This document shows, piece by piece, positions 48,010 through 60,607 of a stretch of DNA of 64,000 bases. Under the pieces are notes generated by a model that was not told the DNA's origin, searched no databases, and worked only from the letters and a program-made list of their open reading frames with translations. The stretch's first letter is position 1; every line of letters starts with the position of its first letter. This DNA is from Hyaloscypha bicolor E. Lineage: Eukaryota > Ascomycota > Leotiomycetes > Helotiales > Hyaloscyphaceae. Made by a program: the position numbers and the translations under genes. The DNA is taken from the NCBI RefSeq assembly GCF_002865645.1, contig NW_020194693.1, positions 1,240,001 to 1,304,000 on the forward strand, given 5' to 3'.

Positions 48010-48222
48010 GTTATATTAAGTTAGTAAAGTTATTATTATTTCGAAATAGGAATTATAGTATTATAGTATTAATATATAATCCCTAAATTTACTAAGCCTA
48101 AAGGAGTCTAGTTTACTAGTTAAGTTACTTATAGAATACGAGATTATATAACTATATCCCGTATCTTATATTCTATTATCTATATCCCGTATCCTATATC
48201 CCGTAATTACGCACGTGACTCT
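48010..48222 (-). repeat. Copia 5' LTR (right copy)
   Basis: Partner of 42086-42288. It keeps an intact GCACGTGACT end that is mutated in the left copy. Exact ends uncertain. Confidence 0.75.
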
Positions 48223-49699
48223 TAAAGAAATAGCTATACTAATAATTAAATTATTAAAAAAAGTATTAGCTTTTTTTATTGTTTTTTCTTTTTATATTAT
48301 TTTTTTTCTTTTTATATTCTACTTATAAGAATTAATTAAAGAAAAAAAAGAAGAAAAAAAGAAAAATATAAATAAATTTATATTTATTTCTTATAAATAT
48401 TTAATTAAAATATTTTTTTATAAAAAAAAGTAATATTAATAAATATAAAGCTTTTCTTAATAATAAAAATAGCTTATAAAAAGAAATTAAGAAATTTCTT
48501 AATTATATTAAGCTATTTTAATTTTAATAGCTTAAAAGCTTTAGCTTAAGCTCTTTTTTATAATTCTAGTAATATTTTTTTATTATAAGCCTTAAATTAA
48601 AGAATATAATAAATATATTATATTAGCTATTTTATTTTATTATTTATTAATATTAGCGTTTTTATAAAAGTCTTAAAAGCTATTATATAATCTAATAATT
48701 TCTAAATATAAATAATAATATTATATATTTATTAAATAAACTTAAAAGCTTAAACTTAATTTTAATTATTTCCTTATTTATTAGCTTTTTTTTATTTTAT
48801 TTTAGTTATTATATAACTTAAAATTTTAATAAAAAAGCTTATATAATAAAATTAATAAAATTACTAATATAATAAATTTATTTTTCTTATATATTTTATT
48901 TTATAACTTTATTAAAAAAGCTTAAATATATTAATAAAGAATATTATTTAAAGAAATATTATTAATAATTATTATTTTAGGCTTTTATATAATATTATAA
49001 TTCTTAAAAATAAAATAAAAGATAAAGAATTAATTTTTTTTATTATAATTAAATGTTTTTTAAAAAGTAAAAAATAAAAAAGTTTTTTATTTCTTGTATT
49101 TTATATAATAAAATATATATAAATTATTAAGAAAAGTTATTAATTAAAGAAATTATTATAGTTATATATTATATTCTTATATAGTAAAATAGCTAATAAG
49201 GCTTTTAATTTTATTATTATATCTTTTAATTTATTTATTTATATAATAAAGCTATTTCCTTATATATATATATATATATATATATATTAGTTTAAATAAC
49301 TTATAATAGAAATTTAAATATTAAAAGAAATATAATTAAATAAAGTTATTAATTAAAGAGTATTTTATATAATAATTCTATTCTTTTTTTAAACTTTAAA
49401 ATAAGAAAATATAATTTTACTTTTATAAGCTCGATTTATAATTTAATAAAAATATATAACTTTAGTTATTTAATAAAAATAAAAAAACAAGATTTATATA
49501 ATAATTAAATAAATTAAAGCTTTAATAATAATTCTTATATTAAAACAAGCTATATAAACTTTATTATTAAACTCTTTTATTTTATTACTTTTCTTAATTC
49601 AAATTTATATTAAAGTTATTTAAATTATTTATTTATAATAATTTAGCTTTTACTTTTAGCTTTTAATATAATAATCCGCTTATAATAATACTAGCTAAA
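48223..49699. repeat. AT-rich RIPed sequence with a TA microsatellite
   Basis: No genes. 49261-49288 is a (TA)n run. Confidence 0.5.
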
Positions 49700-50905
49700 G
49701 TTATATAAAAGTAATTAATACTTAACTAGTTTTATTTAGAAAGCTAGTATTTTAGTAATATTAGTTAATAGTTTTTTTCTTTTACTTTCTTTTTCTCTTT
49801 CTTTTTTTCTTTCTTCTTTTTCTTTCTCTCTTCTCTTTTCTTTCTTTTACTCTTTTTTTTCTTTTTCTTTTTCTCTTTAGATTTATTTTTTATAAAATAG
49901 AAATAGAAATCTTTAAGCTTTAATTACTATTCTAGCTTTATTATTATATTATATAAAACTTATTTAACTCGGCTTATAAAAGAAATATAATATTTTTAAT
50001 AAAAACTTGTATTTATTTTTTAAAAAATAAAGATAAAATACTATTCTTAATATTTAGTAATTTTCTAGAACTTAAAAGAAAAAGAAATAACTTATATCTT
50101 TATAATCTAGTTAATTTCGAAGTTTAATATTTAACTAGAGTAAATAATACTTTCTTAATATTAATAAAAATAAAAGAACCGGTATTTCCTTTTCCTTTAA
50201 TAATTAGTAGTTTTTAATTTGAAATAAGAGATATAATAATTAATTTCGGGTTCCTGATTTAAAATAAAAGAAATTATTTAAATAAGATTATCCGGTTAAT
50301 TTTTTATTAGTAAATAACTTTTAGATTATTTTATACTAGCAAATTGCCTTCTAGCTATATATAATATCCTCTAACTAATTCTATTTTAAGAAAACAATAT
50401 TCTTTTACTAATAATTTGTTTTCTTTTACTAATAAGAGAAATGAGAAGTCAGGCTCTAAATCAGGCTTTAAGAAAATTGAAAGCTAGTAAAATTCTAATA
50501 ACTCTAGCTTTATAAACGTTTTTATAAATGATTTTATAAACGATTTTGGTTTTGGGGCTAGTTTTAAGGCCTTAAAAAAAGATAATTATATATCGAATAG
50601 TAATTATTAAAAGCTAGCTATTTTAAGAATTTTATTAATACTTTAATTTCTCTATATACTTAAATAAATTCATTTAAATTTGGTTTTCGAGAAAAGAAGG
50701 AAAAGTAATATAATAGTAGCTATTACTTAATTAGTTTTATCTAACTAGTCGGTATTTTAGTAATTTTAGTAACTTTAGTTAGTATTTCTTTTATTTTATT
50801 TTCTTTTTCTTTTACTTTTTTTTTTTAGCTTTATATTTATAAAACAAGAAATAAAAATCTTTAAGCTCTAATTATTACTTTAGCTCTATTATTATATTAG
50901 TAATA
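49700..50905. mobile_element. second small element bounded by direct repeats
   Basis: About 49700-49950 and 50712-50905 are direct repeats. Both contain ACTAGT..TATTTTAGTAAT, a long pyrimidine tract (49777-49877 in the left copy), then AAATCTTTAAGCT.TAATTA and TTATTATTATATTA. The interior of about 760 bp shows no coding domain. Consistent with a short LTR-type element or two solo LTRs of one family. RIPed. Confidence 0.5.
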
Positions 50906-52000
50906 ATAGCTCAAGTAATTTATTATATTTTTTAATATTCGAATATTATAAAACTTAGTTTTGTAATAAATATAATAAAAAACGTCTTATTTAAGATTAT
51001 TTAAAATAAGAAAATTAGAAAATTACTAATAAAGTACTTTTAATAGTAATATATCTAAAGTCCTTAATATAGAATTTATTAAAGCTAATTATATAAATAA
51101 TAAATTTAATTTAAATAAAAAAGATATTTTAAAGATATCTTTAAATAAAATTAATATATAAAATAAAGAAAATAAAGAAGGAAAAAAGAAAGAAAAAAGA
51201 AGAAAAAAGTATAAATTAAAAGTAATATAATAATTATTTAGTAATTAATTAGTAAACTTAACTTTTATATATATTTTAATAAAATAATACTTTTTCATAT
51301 ATTAGTAAATAAATTTAAAAGGGCTTAAAAAAGAAAATATTATAAAATAAAAACTATAATAAAATAATAAAAATAGAAATATATTTAATAAAGCAAGAAT
51401 AATATATAACTTTTAAAGAATTTAATTAATTAATTAATATAAAATAAAGTAATTTAAATTACAAAAAAGTCTAGCTTTTTTATATATTACTTTTAAGTTA
51501 TATAATAATAAACAAGTTTATAATTCTATAACTATTATATAAAAACTATAATAGCAAGAATAAAGTAATAAAATAAGGCTTAAAAGATTTAAGATTTTAA
51601 TATTTTATAGAATTTAAAGCTAAGGAGAAAAGAAGTGAGGTGTGGTAGTAGATAGGTAAGTACGGCCAAGACTACTAAAATGCCGAGCTTGGTTTGGAAC
51701 CCGAGCTTGATTTGAACTTTAGCTTGAAATCTTAGCTAAAACTAACTTATAGTATTTATATAATACTAACTATTATAAAAACTATTAAAATAATATAATT
51801 TTTATAAAATATAACTTGCTATATTATAATATTTTATACTATAAGTATATTAGTAATTCGCAAAAGATAAATATAAAAGAGGGAGTTTAAATACTTCTAA
51901 GAATTATAATTATAAAAAAATAAAAAATAAAAATTATATCTAAAGAATTAAATAAAAGAAGTTTTTATAAGATAAAATACATACTTTAGTCGTGAGGCAA
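50906..52000. repeat. AT-rich RIPed sequence, unresolved
   Basis: No frames or domains recognised; composition begins to normalise near 51630. Confidence 0.45.
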
Positions 52001-52320
52001 GCAGCGATTAATAGCCTTATTATAGAATTTAAAGGAGGGAATAAATTTCATAAATAATACTTTTATTTTAGTGTGATTTACTATAGTGGGGGGTGGGGGG
52101 GGGAGGCACTTCAGTGGGGTAAATTCGCTTGCACAACTAGGAAAAAATGAACGGTTTTTTTCGCCTGTTGCTTTTATACTTAATGAGACACTTGGTTTTG
52201 CGAGATACTTACTTTCCCCGACTATAAGCAAAGCGAGCAAATACAAACTGACTATTAGGCTAAGACTAGCGCCTTAAGAATATACTTCTTAAGTAATTAC
52301 GAGAGTAATGGAGGAACGTG
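52001..52320. mobile_element. decayed DNA-transposon/MITE end
   Basis: 52153-52180 (CGGT-run, CGCCTGTTGCTTTTATA) equals the right end of the 29.5-kb MITE after C-to-T and G-to-A changes. 52205-52226 (ACTTACTTTCCCCGACTATA) matches the unit at 20.06 kb. A G-run, GGGGGGTGGGGGGGGGA, sits at about 52086-52103. The overlapping frames here are not genes. Confidence 0.45.
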
Positions 52321-52795
52321 CTTCTTACCTGCCTTACGTGCGCGCGCCGGGGGCTGAAATATAACCAAAAAGAAAAGCCTTATTTCACGATAAAATTACA
52401 AAAACTGGCCTCCTTAAGAGAGGAAGAAGGGGACTAAAAGGGAAATAAATTTTCAATTATATAAGCACCCTTTTAGAGCAGCCCTAAAAGAGTACTAGCA
52501 TATATTTAAAGGAGAGTTAACTTTTGTCGTGTATAAAAATTACTACTTTGGCGAATAATTCTGGTTTCGGAATGCTATGCGAGTTAAATAAGGGGATTTA
52601 TAGGTGTTTGTAGGGGCTCTTATATATTGAACCTATTAATAAGGAGTAAAACACTAGTCATATATACTAAAAATAACACCCATTCTGTTCTCTTTATTCG
52701 ATTCGTTCTATTACTTCGCTTCCGAAGTCATGGTGTCATTTATTGAGGACGGAGTAGATATCTAGGCAAAAATATTTGCAGATATGCTAAGAACC
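52321..52795. other. intergenic, no gene seen
   Basis: Mixed composition on the 3' side of the small frame at 52.8-53.3 kb. Confidence 0.4.
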
Positions 52796-53262
52796 CTAGT
52801 GTTTGGGGACAGCAGACCCCCCACCAGAAGGACCGCCGCATCCACCACCACTACCACTCCCACTACCTCCCCCTCCTCCACTCCCACCATTCCCACCACC
52901 CCCGCCGCCACCGCCTCCATTGCCACCTCCCGATGACATGTCCGACATCTTCACCTGGCTAATTGTCAGATCTTGCTCACTTCACAACATTTTGCATTTG
53001 CAAATGCAGAACATTGAATTAAGCTATAAACAGAAGAGTTGAAGACATTAAACAGGTGGCTTACGCTTAAAAAATCTATTTGTTTATTTTACTTCGGAGT
53101 GATACTTTTGAGGTTGTCGCATTTTTTGGACCTCCCATCGACTTTCAGGTCTGATATCTCCTTGGTCCTTGCGGCGTGTAGGGTTGGTATTTGAGGAGCG
53201 ATTGAAGAGAAACAGAAAATAAGGGAAAGGAAAGGAAATGGGATCTGGTGCATAGCAAGCAT
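52796..53262 (-). CDS. possible small secreted protein with two alternative 3' exons
   Basis: Exon 1, 53262-53093, begins MLAMHQIPFPFLSLIFCF, a plausible signal peptide with likely cleavage after LHA, then about 27 mature residues (KKCDNLKSITP). After the GTAAAA donor at 53092 two acceptors keep the frame. (a) 53024 (69-bp intron) gives 53023-52966, a short Cys-bearing end (QCSAFANAKCCEV), about 75 aa. (b) 52959 (134-bp intron) gives 52958-52796, a tail of nearly uninterrupted Gly with a few Ser/Asn and one Cys, ending SAVPKH. The Gly-rich stretch also opens with its own ATG at 52948 (50 aa). Repetitive GGN/GGT codons mean (b) might be low-complexity DNA only. No homologue recognised; transcript evidence is needed. 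Confidence 0.35.
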
Positions 53263-53960
53263 TTTATACCACCTAAGGTAACTATGCCAGCCATTCATCT
53301 ATCCATTTAAAAAATTCTAACTTGTGTGATGTGTCTGACAGAACATTCATCATTGCCTTACATTTGCTGGACAAGAAAAGCATTGGACAACATCTTTTGT
53401 CTTATCCACACCGCTCGTGTCTTGAAACACATGGTATTTCTTTGACTGTTCGCACCGCCAATGAGCAACTAACTTGATGTTGTATGAAAATGCTAGTGGT
53501 GTGCGGAAATTCTTGTTATAGGATATTGGCTTTGGAACGTCACTGCCTGTTGACCAATCTTGATCGGGCACGTGACCGGTCAGGATATGCTATTCGCCCC
53601 CCCAATTCTCTCCCCCACATTAAAGTTCAGCACGCCCGATTTATATGAGAAGAAGAAACCACATCAGTCTCACCTGGGACGGGAATTCAGGCTTCAGAGT
53701 TTGGTTTTGCTTCTTCTCTAACCCAAGTCGTGGCAGGCTAATTTCGCCTCACGTGTTCACGTCCAAATGTCCCACCAAGAGATTAAGAAGGTATACAAAA
53801 AAGTGTGTTACATGCGGGTACCCACCTGGTTGTTTCACAACAGCCACCCTGGATGTGTGAATCATTATTTTATCTCCCATCTCGTCCCGTCTCGTCTCGC
53901 CTCGCCTCACTGAACTTTTATTATCACCTCACTTTACTTCAATCAGAACAAAGGGACAAA
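53263..53960. promoter_or_regulatory. divergent intergenic region upstream of the beta-lactamase gene
   Basis: Lies between the small minus-strand gene and the plus-strand hydrolase gene, so it may hold a shared promoter. Features: CACGTGACCGGTCA at 53569-53582, a C-run at 53597-53603 and a TCTCG/CCTCG tandem at 53879-53908, a pyrimidine-rich tract close to the start codon. The minus frame at 53350-53571 lacks an ATG and is not called. Confidence 0.4.
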
Positions 53961-55890
53961 ATGCCGAACTCAATGCCGGGGTCAGTGAATTGCACTTTCA
54001 TTTATTCATGGCTAGCTCTCACGACTATAAAATTATTAATCACATGGATGCTCATTACTTTATAGCGAATCGCACCAAGATGGCAGCAAGGAGTTTCCTG
54101 ACAAAGTCGAGACAATTGCAAGATTAGAGTCCACAATGGAAGCGGTTAAAGAGATTCAAAGAATATGCAAGGTTCCATCAATCTGCTTTGGAGTTCTCCA
54201 CAAAGGCGAGGTCATATTCGCGCGAGGTCTCGGCGAGAGACGACCAGGATCTAATCTATCCCCTGACGAAGATACGTTGTATCACCTTGGCTCTGTCTCG
54301 AAGATGTTTCTTTCTAGTGCCATTGGAATCGCTGTTGATGACGGCAAGTTAGGGTGGGATACTGCCGTCTCTACATACATTCCTGACTTTAATCCTATCG
54401 GAGACCCAGAGATCGGGAAGAGGGCTGATCTGATTGATTGCTTGCGACACTCCACAGGACTCGGGAACCCTCAAATCCTGATGCAGGCTCCACGAGGCCA
54501 TATTATTGGGCTCGAAGAAGATTTCGTGAAGCTCATGAATGAGGTACCAACAAGCAATGACTCCGGTCAGCGATTCAATAACTGGTGGCTGTACAATAAT
54601 TACAGCTATGCACTGGCAGCTATTGCGCTCCAAAACGTTTACGAGCAACGCTACCATAAGTTTCTTCGAGAGCGAATCTTCAAGCCATTGGGAATGTCCA
54701 GAACTGCTGTAACCACCTCAGATTTCATTCATGACGACAACGTCGCACCTCCAACAGCAAGGCTGGAAGATGGCCAGGTCGTGTTATTAAACTCAGAAGA
54801 GTTCACGTCTGGCGAGCACACCCCAACGCTGGCAGCCATGGGAATTCGTAGTAGTGTCACGGATATGCTGAAGTGGGCCACAGCGGTACTTGCTGCCGAG
54901 AAAGCGGAGTCCAAAGCGAAGGAGCATGAAATAGGAGGCTTACCTTATCCATCGGATATCCCTAATGGCGACAGCTCTACTCAATACCCATCAAGAAATC
55001 CACTTAAGAACATATCTATCACACGGCGGAGCCAGTGGACACGTCCCGTGCCTGACAAATATCAAAACGAGTCGGCATATTGCCTTGGCTGGTGCCGTAT
55101 GAGGATGCCTACTTCCATGTTGGGCTGGACCGGTTGGAATTACATGACTCGATACGACGATGAGAAGACCAACCAAAACTATATCCTTGGCACATCCTCA
55201 CCACCAAAGCTGGTAATTCAGCACAATGGGCTCAATAATGGCAGTTCCTGCGCCTTCTACACCTTTCCCGAAACTCAAAGCGCCATTATAGCCTTCTCCA
55301 ATGGCATTCAAGACGGCGACGCCGCGGACTTCACAGCACACACCATAATCCAAGCGTTGTTCGATCTTCAACCCCATGTCGATCTTCTTCCATTGGTAAA
55401 AATCGAAGCCGCCAAACGTCATAATCAATTCTACCAAGATATCTTATCTGACTGGAAGAAGTACCGTAATACAGATCAACCAGAGGCACCGCTCACAGAA
55501 TATGAGGGTAAATACGAAGCTCTCGCCACGATACTCAATATAGCTCGCATACACACTTCAGACGGAAAGAGATTATCTATCACCTGGGGTAGAGTTGTTA
55601 ATACCCGGCGGCGACTTGACTTTTATAACAAAGATACATATAGTTTCCTACCGTTGACGCAAGACGAGTGGCTAGCAGAATCGATGTTTGATTGGGATTA
55701 CTACACCACTGGGCTGCTAGAATTCCACAGGGATAAGGAGGGGAAGGTCAATGAACTGTCGTGGAAGTATGACGAATGGGAGCATCCAGCTATTTTCAAA
55801 AGGAAAAGTGATTACGCTACAGAGACTTGTGGCGTTGCTAAAGAGACTCGCGAAGAGAATGGCAGTACTAACCGAGAGAAGTCTGGTTGA
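53961..55890 (+). CDS. class-C beta-lactamase-like serine hydrolase
   Basis: Exon 1 is 53961-53980 (20 nt) and exon 2 is 54066-55890. The 85-bp intron has a GTCAGT donor and a TTTATAG acceptor; the junction is in phase, giving 614 aa. An ATG at 54136 alone would give 584 aa but would drop the first helix of the fold. Catalytic signatures of the class-C/penicillin-binding family: SxxK at 83-86 (GSVSKMF), YxN at 183-185 (LYNNYSY) and HxG in place of KTG at 393-395 (IQHNG). About 200 residues follow, a beta-rich C-terminal domain common in fungal members. No signal peptide, so probably cytosolic. Members act as esterases, transacylases or amidases in secondary metabolism or detoxification; the substrate cannot be told. 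No biosynthetic neighbours. Confidence 0.85.
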
Positions 55891-57018
55891 GCACAATGAC
55901 TAAAAGAGTAGTAGCATATTTAGTCTTATTTATAAGGCCTTAATTAAATATTTCAATCTTATTATATTAATTCTATTAAACCTGCACTAAATAACTATAT
56001 AATTATAGCCTAATATAAGTTACTATAACTTAATTTAAGTTATTTATATTTCTCTTTTAATTAATAATAGTTTTAAATATATTAAAATAAGCTTTTAATT
56101 ACTTGTTTTTAATTTTCAATTCATAAATAATACTATGGTTTCGGTTTTAACCTAGTTACTTAACTAGCTTACACGTATATTACTTATATTTATTAGTTTT
56201 AATTATTTCTAATTACTTTTAAATTATATAATAATATATTATATTATATTATATATACTAAAGAAATTTATATATAAGAAATTTAAAATATTAAGCCTTT
56301 TATAAACTAATATATTATAAGATATATATTTATACTTTTATGGCTTTTTATATTTTAGTTTTCTTTTTTTTAGCTTTAAATTAATTTTATAAAAAAAACT
56401 TTTTGTTTTATTTTCTAAGCTTAAAATATTATATTTATTATAAATTATATATTATTTAATAAAGAAATAATATAAAATATAATAATATATAACTAAAAAA
56501 TATTAAAGTCTTATATTAATAACTTGTTTTACTTAGCTAAATATTAATATAAATTTAAGTTAACTTTATGCAATTATTTTAAAAGGGGCAATTTAGAAAT
56601 TCTCATAAGGATTTGGCTTTTATTATTTTTCGTAGTAACTTATTTTAATTCAAATCAAGGAGAAAACACGGTTGCAAAAGGCATTTCTGGCCATAGCAAA
56701 ACAGATACATTATCTGGTTTCTGCATGCCACTTGGTTTCTATACACTAGTTGATTTTCATACAATATTTGATTTGTATACTATTTCTAGTCTCGTGGTCA
56801 CAATATCCTGTTTGATTTTGCTCAAGTAATATTCTACGATGGTTACAAGCGGACCTGCTTACTCGCTCTTCTCTATATATCTCAGCGTCCTCTATCAGCA
56901 GGATACCAAACCAGACCCGTCCGGTTTCTCAGCCTCGCTAGAAAAAGTTCAAAGTCGGGGAGGAGAATGGCGAACCCCGCATTAGCGGTATTTCCGTTTT
57001 AAGAAACAAGCTCCCATA
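55891..57018. repeat. AT-rich RIPed region with a third LTR copy
   Basis: 55900-56640 is AT-rich. 56340-56455 resembles the LTR family at 3.9 and 17.4 kb (TATTTTAGTTTTC..TTTAGCTTTAAATTA, then AAGCTTAAAATATTATATTTAT) but more heavily mutated. 56640-57018 is ordinary intergenic DNA without genes. Confidence 0.5.
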
Positions 57019-58382
57019 TCACCGCACCTCACTCCCAGGTAACTCCACTCCGCCCCCAAACTGCCGCCCATCGCCATGCAGTTCCCCCACATACCTACCC
57101 TCACTATCCAACTCTTCAGCCCTAAGCCCATACCTCCCCTGCGTACCGCTGCCATCAATCTCAACCGCCCTATCCACCGCCAGATCCGTCCCAACCTTCC
57201 CCTCCTTCTCAACATCCTCAATAATCTCTTTCTCCCCCACCACCCCACCACCCCCCTTCTCAGGAAGTTCCGCCCTCCCTCCTGCCTTCCTAACCCCCAC
57301 CGCCGCAGCACCAGGTACGAACGTACTCGCCGGCTCCCCTGGCGTCTGAGACTGCGTACTAACCTGCTGTTGGACAAGAAGAGCCTTCTTCTTCTGCCTT
57401 CTCGGCAACCAAACCAAGAAAGCTCCCAACATCACCGCAATCAGAACCAACGCACCCAGCACCCCGCCCACAATTCCCGCAACATTAACCTTTTGCCCTC
57501 CACCCCTTCCAGAGTTGGGGGCGGAGGTTGGGGTGGTGATGAGGGTTTGCACGCCGGTTTCGGTGACCTGGAAGGTGGAGCCGCCGTTCGTTATGGTGTA
57601 GACGATGGCGCCGGTGACGACTGCTGTTGAAGGGTTGCTGGCGTTGACGGTAGTTGTTGTGGCGAGGACGCTGCGCGGGTAGCCGGCTGAGGTGCAGTAG
57701 GTGTCGTAGATTGAGAAGGCGTCTGGGATCTGCGAGGGGTCAGTTTTGGGTTAGGTTCTGGGGTTGCATTTGGTTTATAGGGGGGAGAGGGAAAGAGGGA
57801 GGGGAGGTACCTCTGCCGTGCCGGTGCAGACCTCGATGATGCATCTGGAAATCAGGGAGGTGGCCTTGGTGGCTACGGCTGCGGTGCAGTAGCAGCCGTT
57901 GTAGTAAGGACTTTCTCAATTCGTTAGTCTTGCCTTGAGATTGGATTTAGAATGGGGGGAGATGGCTGAGGAAAGAGAGGGGAGGGGAAGGGGAAGGGGA
58001 AGGGGAAGGGGGAATACCTAGTGCAGCCCAGCGCCGCAGCGAGTATGAGCCCATCCGGTTGTCCGCCGAATGCTTCCTGCATCAGGCATTCTCGGACGCA
58101 GCCCTCGGCGACTGCATATCCATCCGAGCCGGTTATGCTCACCGTTGAGAGATCACCTGGGGCGGCTGTCGTTATTGCTCCCGGTTCGCCGCCGTTACCG
58201 TTAGCAGCACTCGCGCTGCTGGTTTCAACGATGACGCTGTTTGCGCTGGTTGTCGCGGTGCTAAAGGCAAAGGGGTTACCGCCGAGATTGAGAGTTGCAG
58301 TTGCGGCGCCATCTGCGCCGAGGACGCCATGGAGCGCGCATATAATTGAGATCAGAATCTCAACTTTCGTGTGAGGGGCCAT
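57019..58382 (-). CDS. Cys-rich extracellular domain, single-pass membrane protein
   Basis: Exons 58382-58018, 57910-57811 and 57729-57019; introns of 107 and 81 bp join CTSPYYNGCYC and GTAEIPDAFSIY in phase, 391 aa. A signal peptide (first 22 residues, ending VLGA) is followed by a Ser/Thr/Ala-rich stretch. A Cys-rich domain of about 70 residues comes next (GCVRECL, LGCT, NGCYCTAAVATKATSLISRCI, EVC, YDTYC), reminiscent of but not clearly the CFEM pattern. Then a Ser/Thr-rich stalk, a membrane helix (VAGIVGGVLGALVLIAVMLG) with RRQKKK stop-transfer, and a Gly/Glu-rich cytoplasmic tail. Looks like a plasma-membrane sensor or adhesion protein. Intron 1 carries a GGGAAG-type hexanucleotide run. 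All Cys-pair positions rest on the proposed splicing. Confidence 0.8.
57975..58012. repeat. purine hexanucleotide repeat in intron
   Basis: About five AGGGGA-type units on the plus strand, within intron 1 of the Cys-rich membrane protein gene. Confidence 0.8.
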
Positions 58383-59860
58383 TTTCGCTGTTACCAGCTC
58401 ATACTTGACCCTTAGGAGGAAGCTGGGCGAAGAGGAAGTTCAAGAGAGGTGGAAAACCAACGACGATGAGGTTTCAAAATGTGTGGCACAAGAGGGCGAC
58501 ACGAACCATTTTGAAAGGACGGCAGAGCCTCGTGATGAATCTCATGCCGTTTCTCTAACCCGAGCTCGGTCATTGAATCAAGCCATAGGGTGAAATTGGC
58601 GTATCAGAGACTCGGGCTGAAGCGAGCGGGCGCTGCTGTCAATAAAAGCTTTCGGCCCCTTGTTGAAATCCGGTGAAGTGATTGGCAGGTTTTGCCGTGA
58701 GGCTGACAGTTGTACAACTGTTTTGGGGAAGTGGGGCTTCCCCCTATCTGGTTGGTCCAATCGTGGAAATTGAGACGTATTTAAGCATTTCGCCAAGCCA
58801 AACATAGATTTCGAATTGGATTGAAGATCCGCAGGGATGTTGTTACTTGTAAGGATATTTGAAGCATTCGAGAAAGGTTGTTTGATAAGTCGGTTTTTGG
58901 GCCGCGAACTATCCTCATAGAATTTCAGAAACCTCTCATATCACTCAAACACTTGCTAACCTTACGGAACCTTTCCTCGTTCTTCCCCTGTTCTAACGCC
59001 AAAGGAACCGGGAGGACAGTCCTCGTATTCTCATGTAGATGTAGAACTAAGAAAGGCTGCGAAAACTCGACTTGATTCAACCCCGCGCTTGACGAAGAAA
59101 AGGGAAAGAAGATGCAAAAGACAATCATTTTGAGAATATCAAAATAAGGTGCCGCCATGAACAAGATCGCCTATCTAGATCTCCTCTTGAAGCTCAAAAT
59201 CATCTCACTCGCACATGATACATTACTTCTCCGCCATGTTGAACACTCGTCAGCCGGGGGCAATACACCGTCATTGTTGACTCGGTGACATACAAAGCCA
59301 AATAAACAAATACAATGATACCCGAGGAATTGTTGAAATGATATCTTCGGTCTGGACTTGTCCTCCCACTTGGAATCTCGTCTCTTCAAAAGGGGTGATC
59401 CTTGCACACCCAGCGAATCGAAGTTGCAGCAGGTCTTCGCTGCATTCACCGAACCGGATCTTTTATATCATTCACTGCTCCCGCCGTCGCCCTTGAGCCG
59501 CACTCGCGGGGTTCTGTCTCTATTCTTGCACTACGTAAGGTAAAGAGACGTCCTTGTCTGCCTTGACGTTTCTGGCTTGCGCTGGGCTGTCTCTCATTTG
59601 AAAACGACATCACGGACCTCACTCCTACGTCGGTACTGCGGAACGCCCCTCCCGCGACCTCGCCACACCGCGCTTCGCCCTCGCACCGGGCCGCGAGGAA
59701 ACCCGTCAATCCGAGTATCGCTCTGATGCTCACTGTGTGATTATGTAGACGCTGCTTGTGCCACAGAGTCATTCGGCAGATCTTGCACTCGAGCTGATCT
59801 CGTTGGGCAGTGCTTTGCTCACAGATTCTACTCTAGAGCGACACCTAGAAACTCATATTT
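58383..59860. other. intergenic, no convincing gene
   Basis: Normal composition; frames on both strands are under 110 codons and overlap each other. It contains the promoter of the membrane protein gene. 59660-59700 is GC-rich. Confidence 0.4.
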
Positions 59861-60607
59861 AGCAGGTGAGAATTTTTTGGTGGAGATTTGTTCCGGCCAA
59901 ATATTGCGTATTAAGGTTATCACGTGCTTATATGACTCTAATTACAGCCAAACCAAACGCCACAAATACAATTTTAGCGAGATTAGAAGCTACGGGCTCG
60001 CAAGACAGCTAGGGTGGGTTTCCGGGCGAGGGAGAGAGCTCTACGGATTAGTTTTGCTCCTCTTATAATTAAAAAAAGCCCCTTCTTGAGTTTGGCTACT
60101 TCTTTACCTATAATGCTTGTTGATAAAGAAATAAAAAGGCAAAGCAAGCTCAGTAAGCACCGTATAAGGCTATAAGAGAAGATATAGAATAATTAATTCG
60201 AGTCCGGACTAAATATATAAGCGAGTATAAGCTTAGGAGTAACTTTACTGGCCTATTAATTCTAGAGGACTATTTAAATAAAAGCTCTTAAAAACACGAG
60301 TTCCCGCACGCTTATATATTATATTAGTGCGAGCTTGTAGCGAAATATAGCTATATCTAATAAGGAGAGGGTTTTATAAAAGAGAGTTTAAAATATAAAA
60401 GTAAGGCTTGGAATAACTCGTAAACAGAGTTAAAGAGCTTAATGAGTAAGAGTAAGGCATAAAAAGCCTATGAGAGATAAAAGAGAGTTCTGTGTCTGTG
60501 GTGTCACGTGATCCTCCTGACCTCGTACTTTTACAATTGCAATATTCAGCGCAATCTCTCATTCTCTACTCGCTCCAACAACCCACTTCGCAGCCCATCC
60601 AGCAAGC
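59861..60607. repeat. partly AT-shifted region, probable element remnant, 3' side of the tricalbin gene
   Basis: 60070-60480 is AT-shifted with few CA/TG pairs, like mild RIP, but no domain is recognised. GTCACGTGATC occurs at 60504-60514 near the 3' end of the next gene. Confidence 0.4.

Noticed and set aside
49261..49288. Possible origin or regulatory element in a TA run
   Set aside because: A simple dinucleotide repeat within RIPed DNA; no other support.
52803..53042. Poly-proline plus-strand frame
   Set aside because: No ATG start; it is the antisense of the Gly-codon stretch on the minus strand.
53350..53571. 73-codon minus-strand frame
   Set aside because: Begins at GTG, no ATG, no domain; treated as upstream or untranslated sequence.
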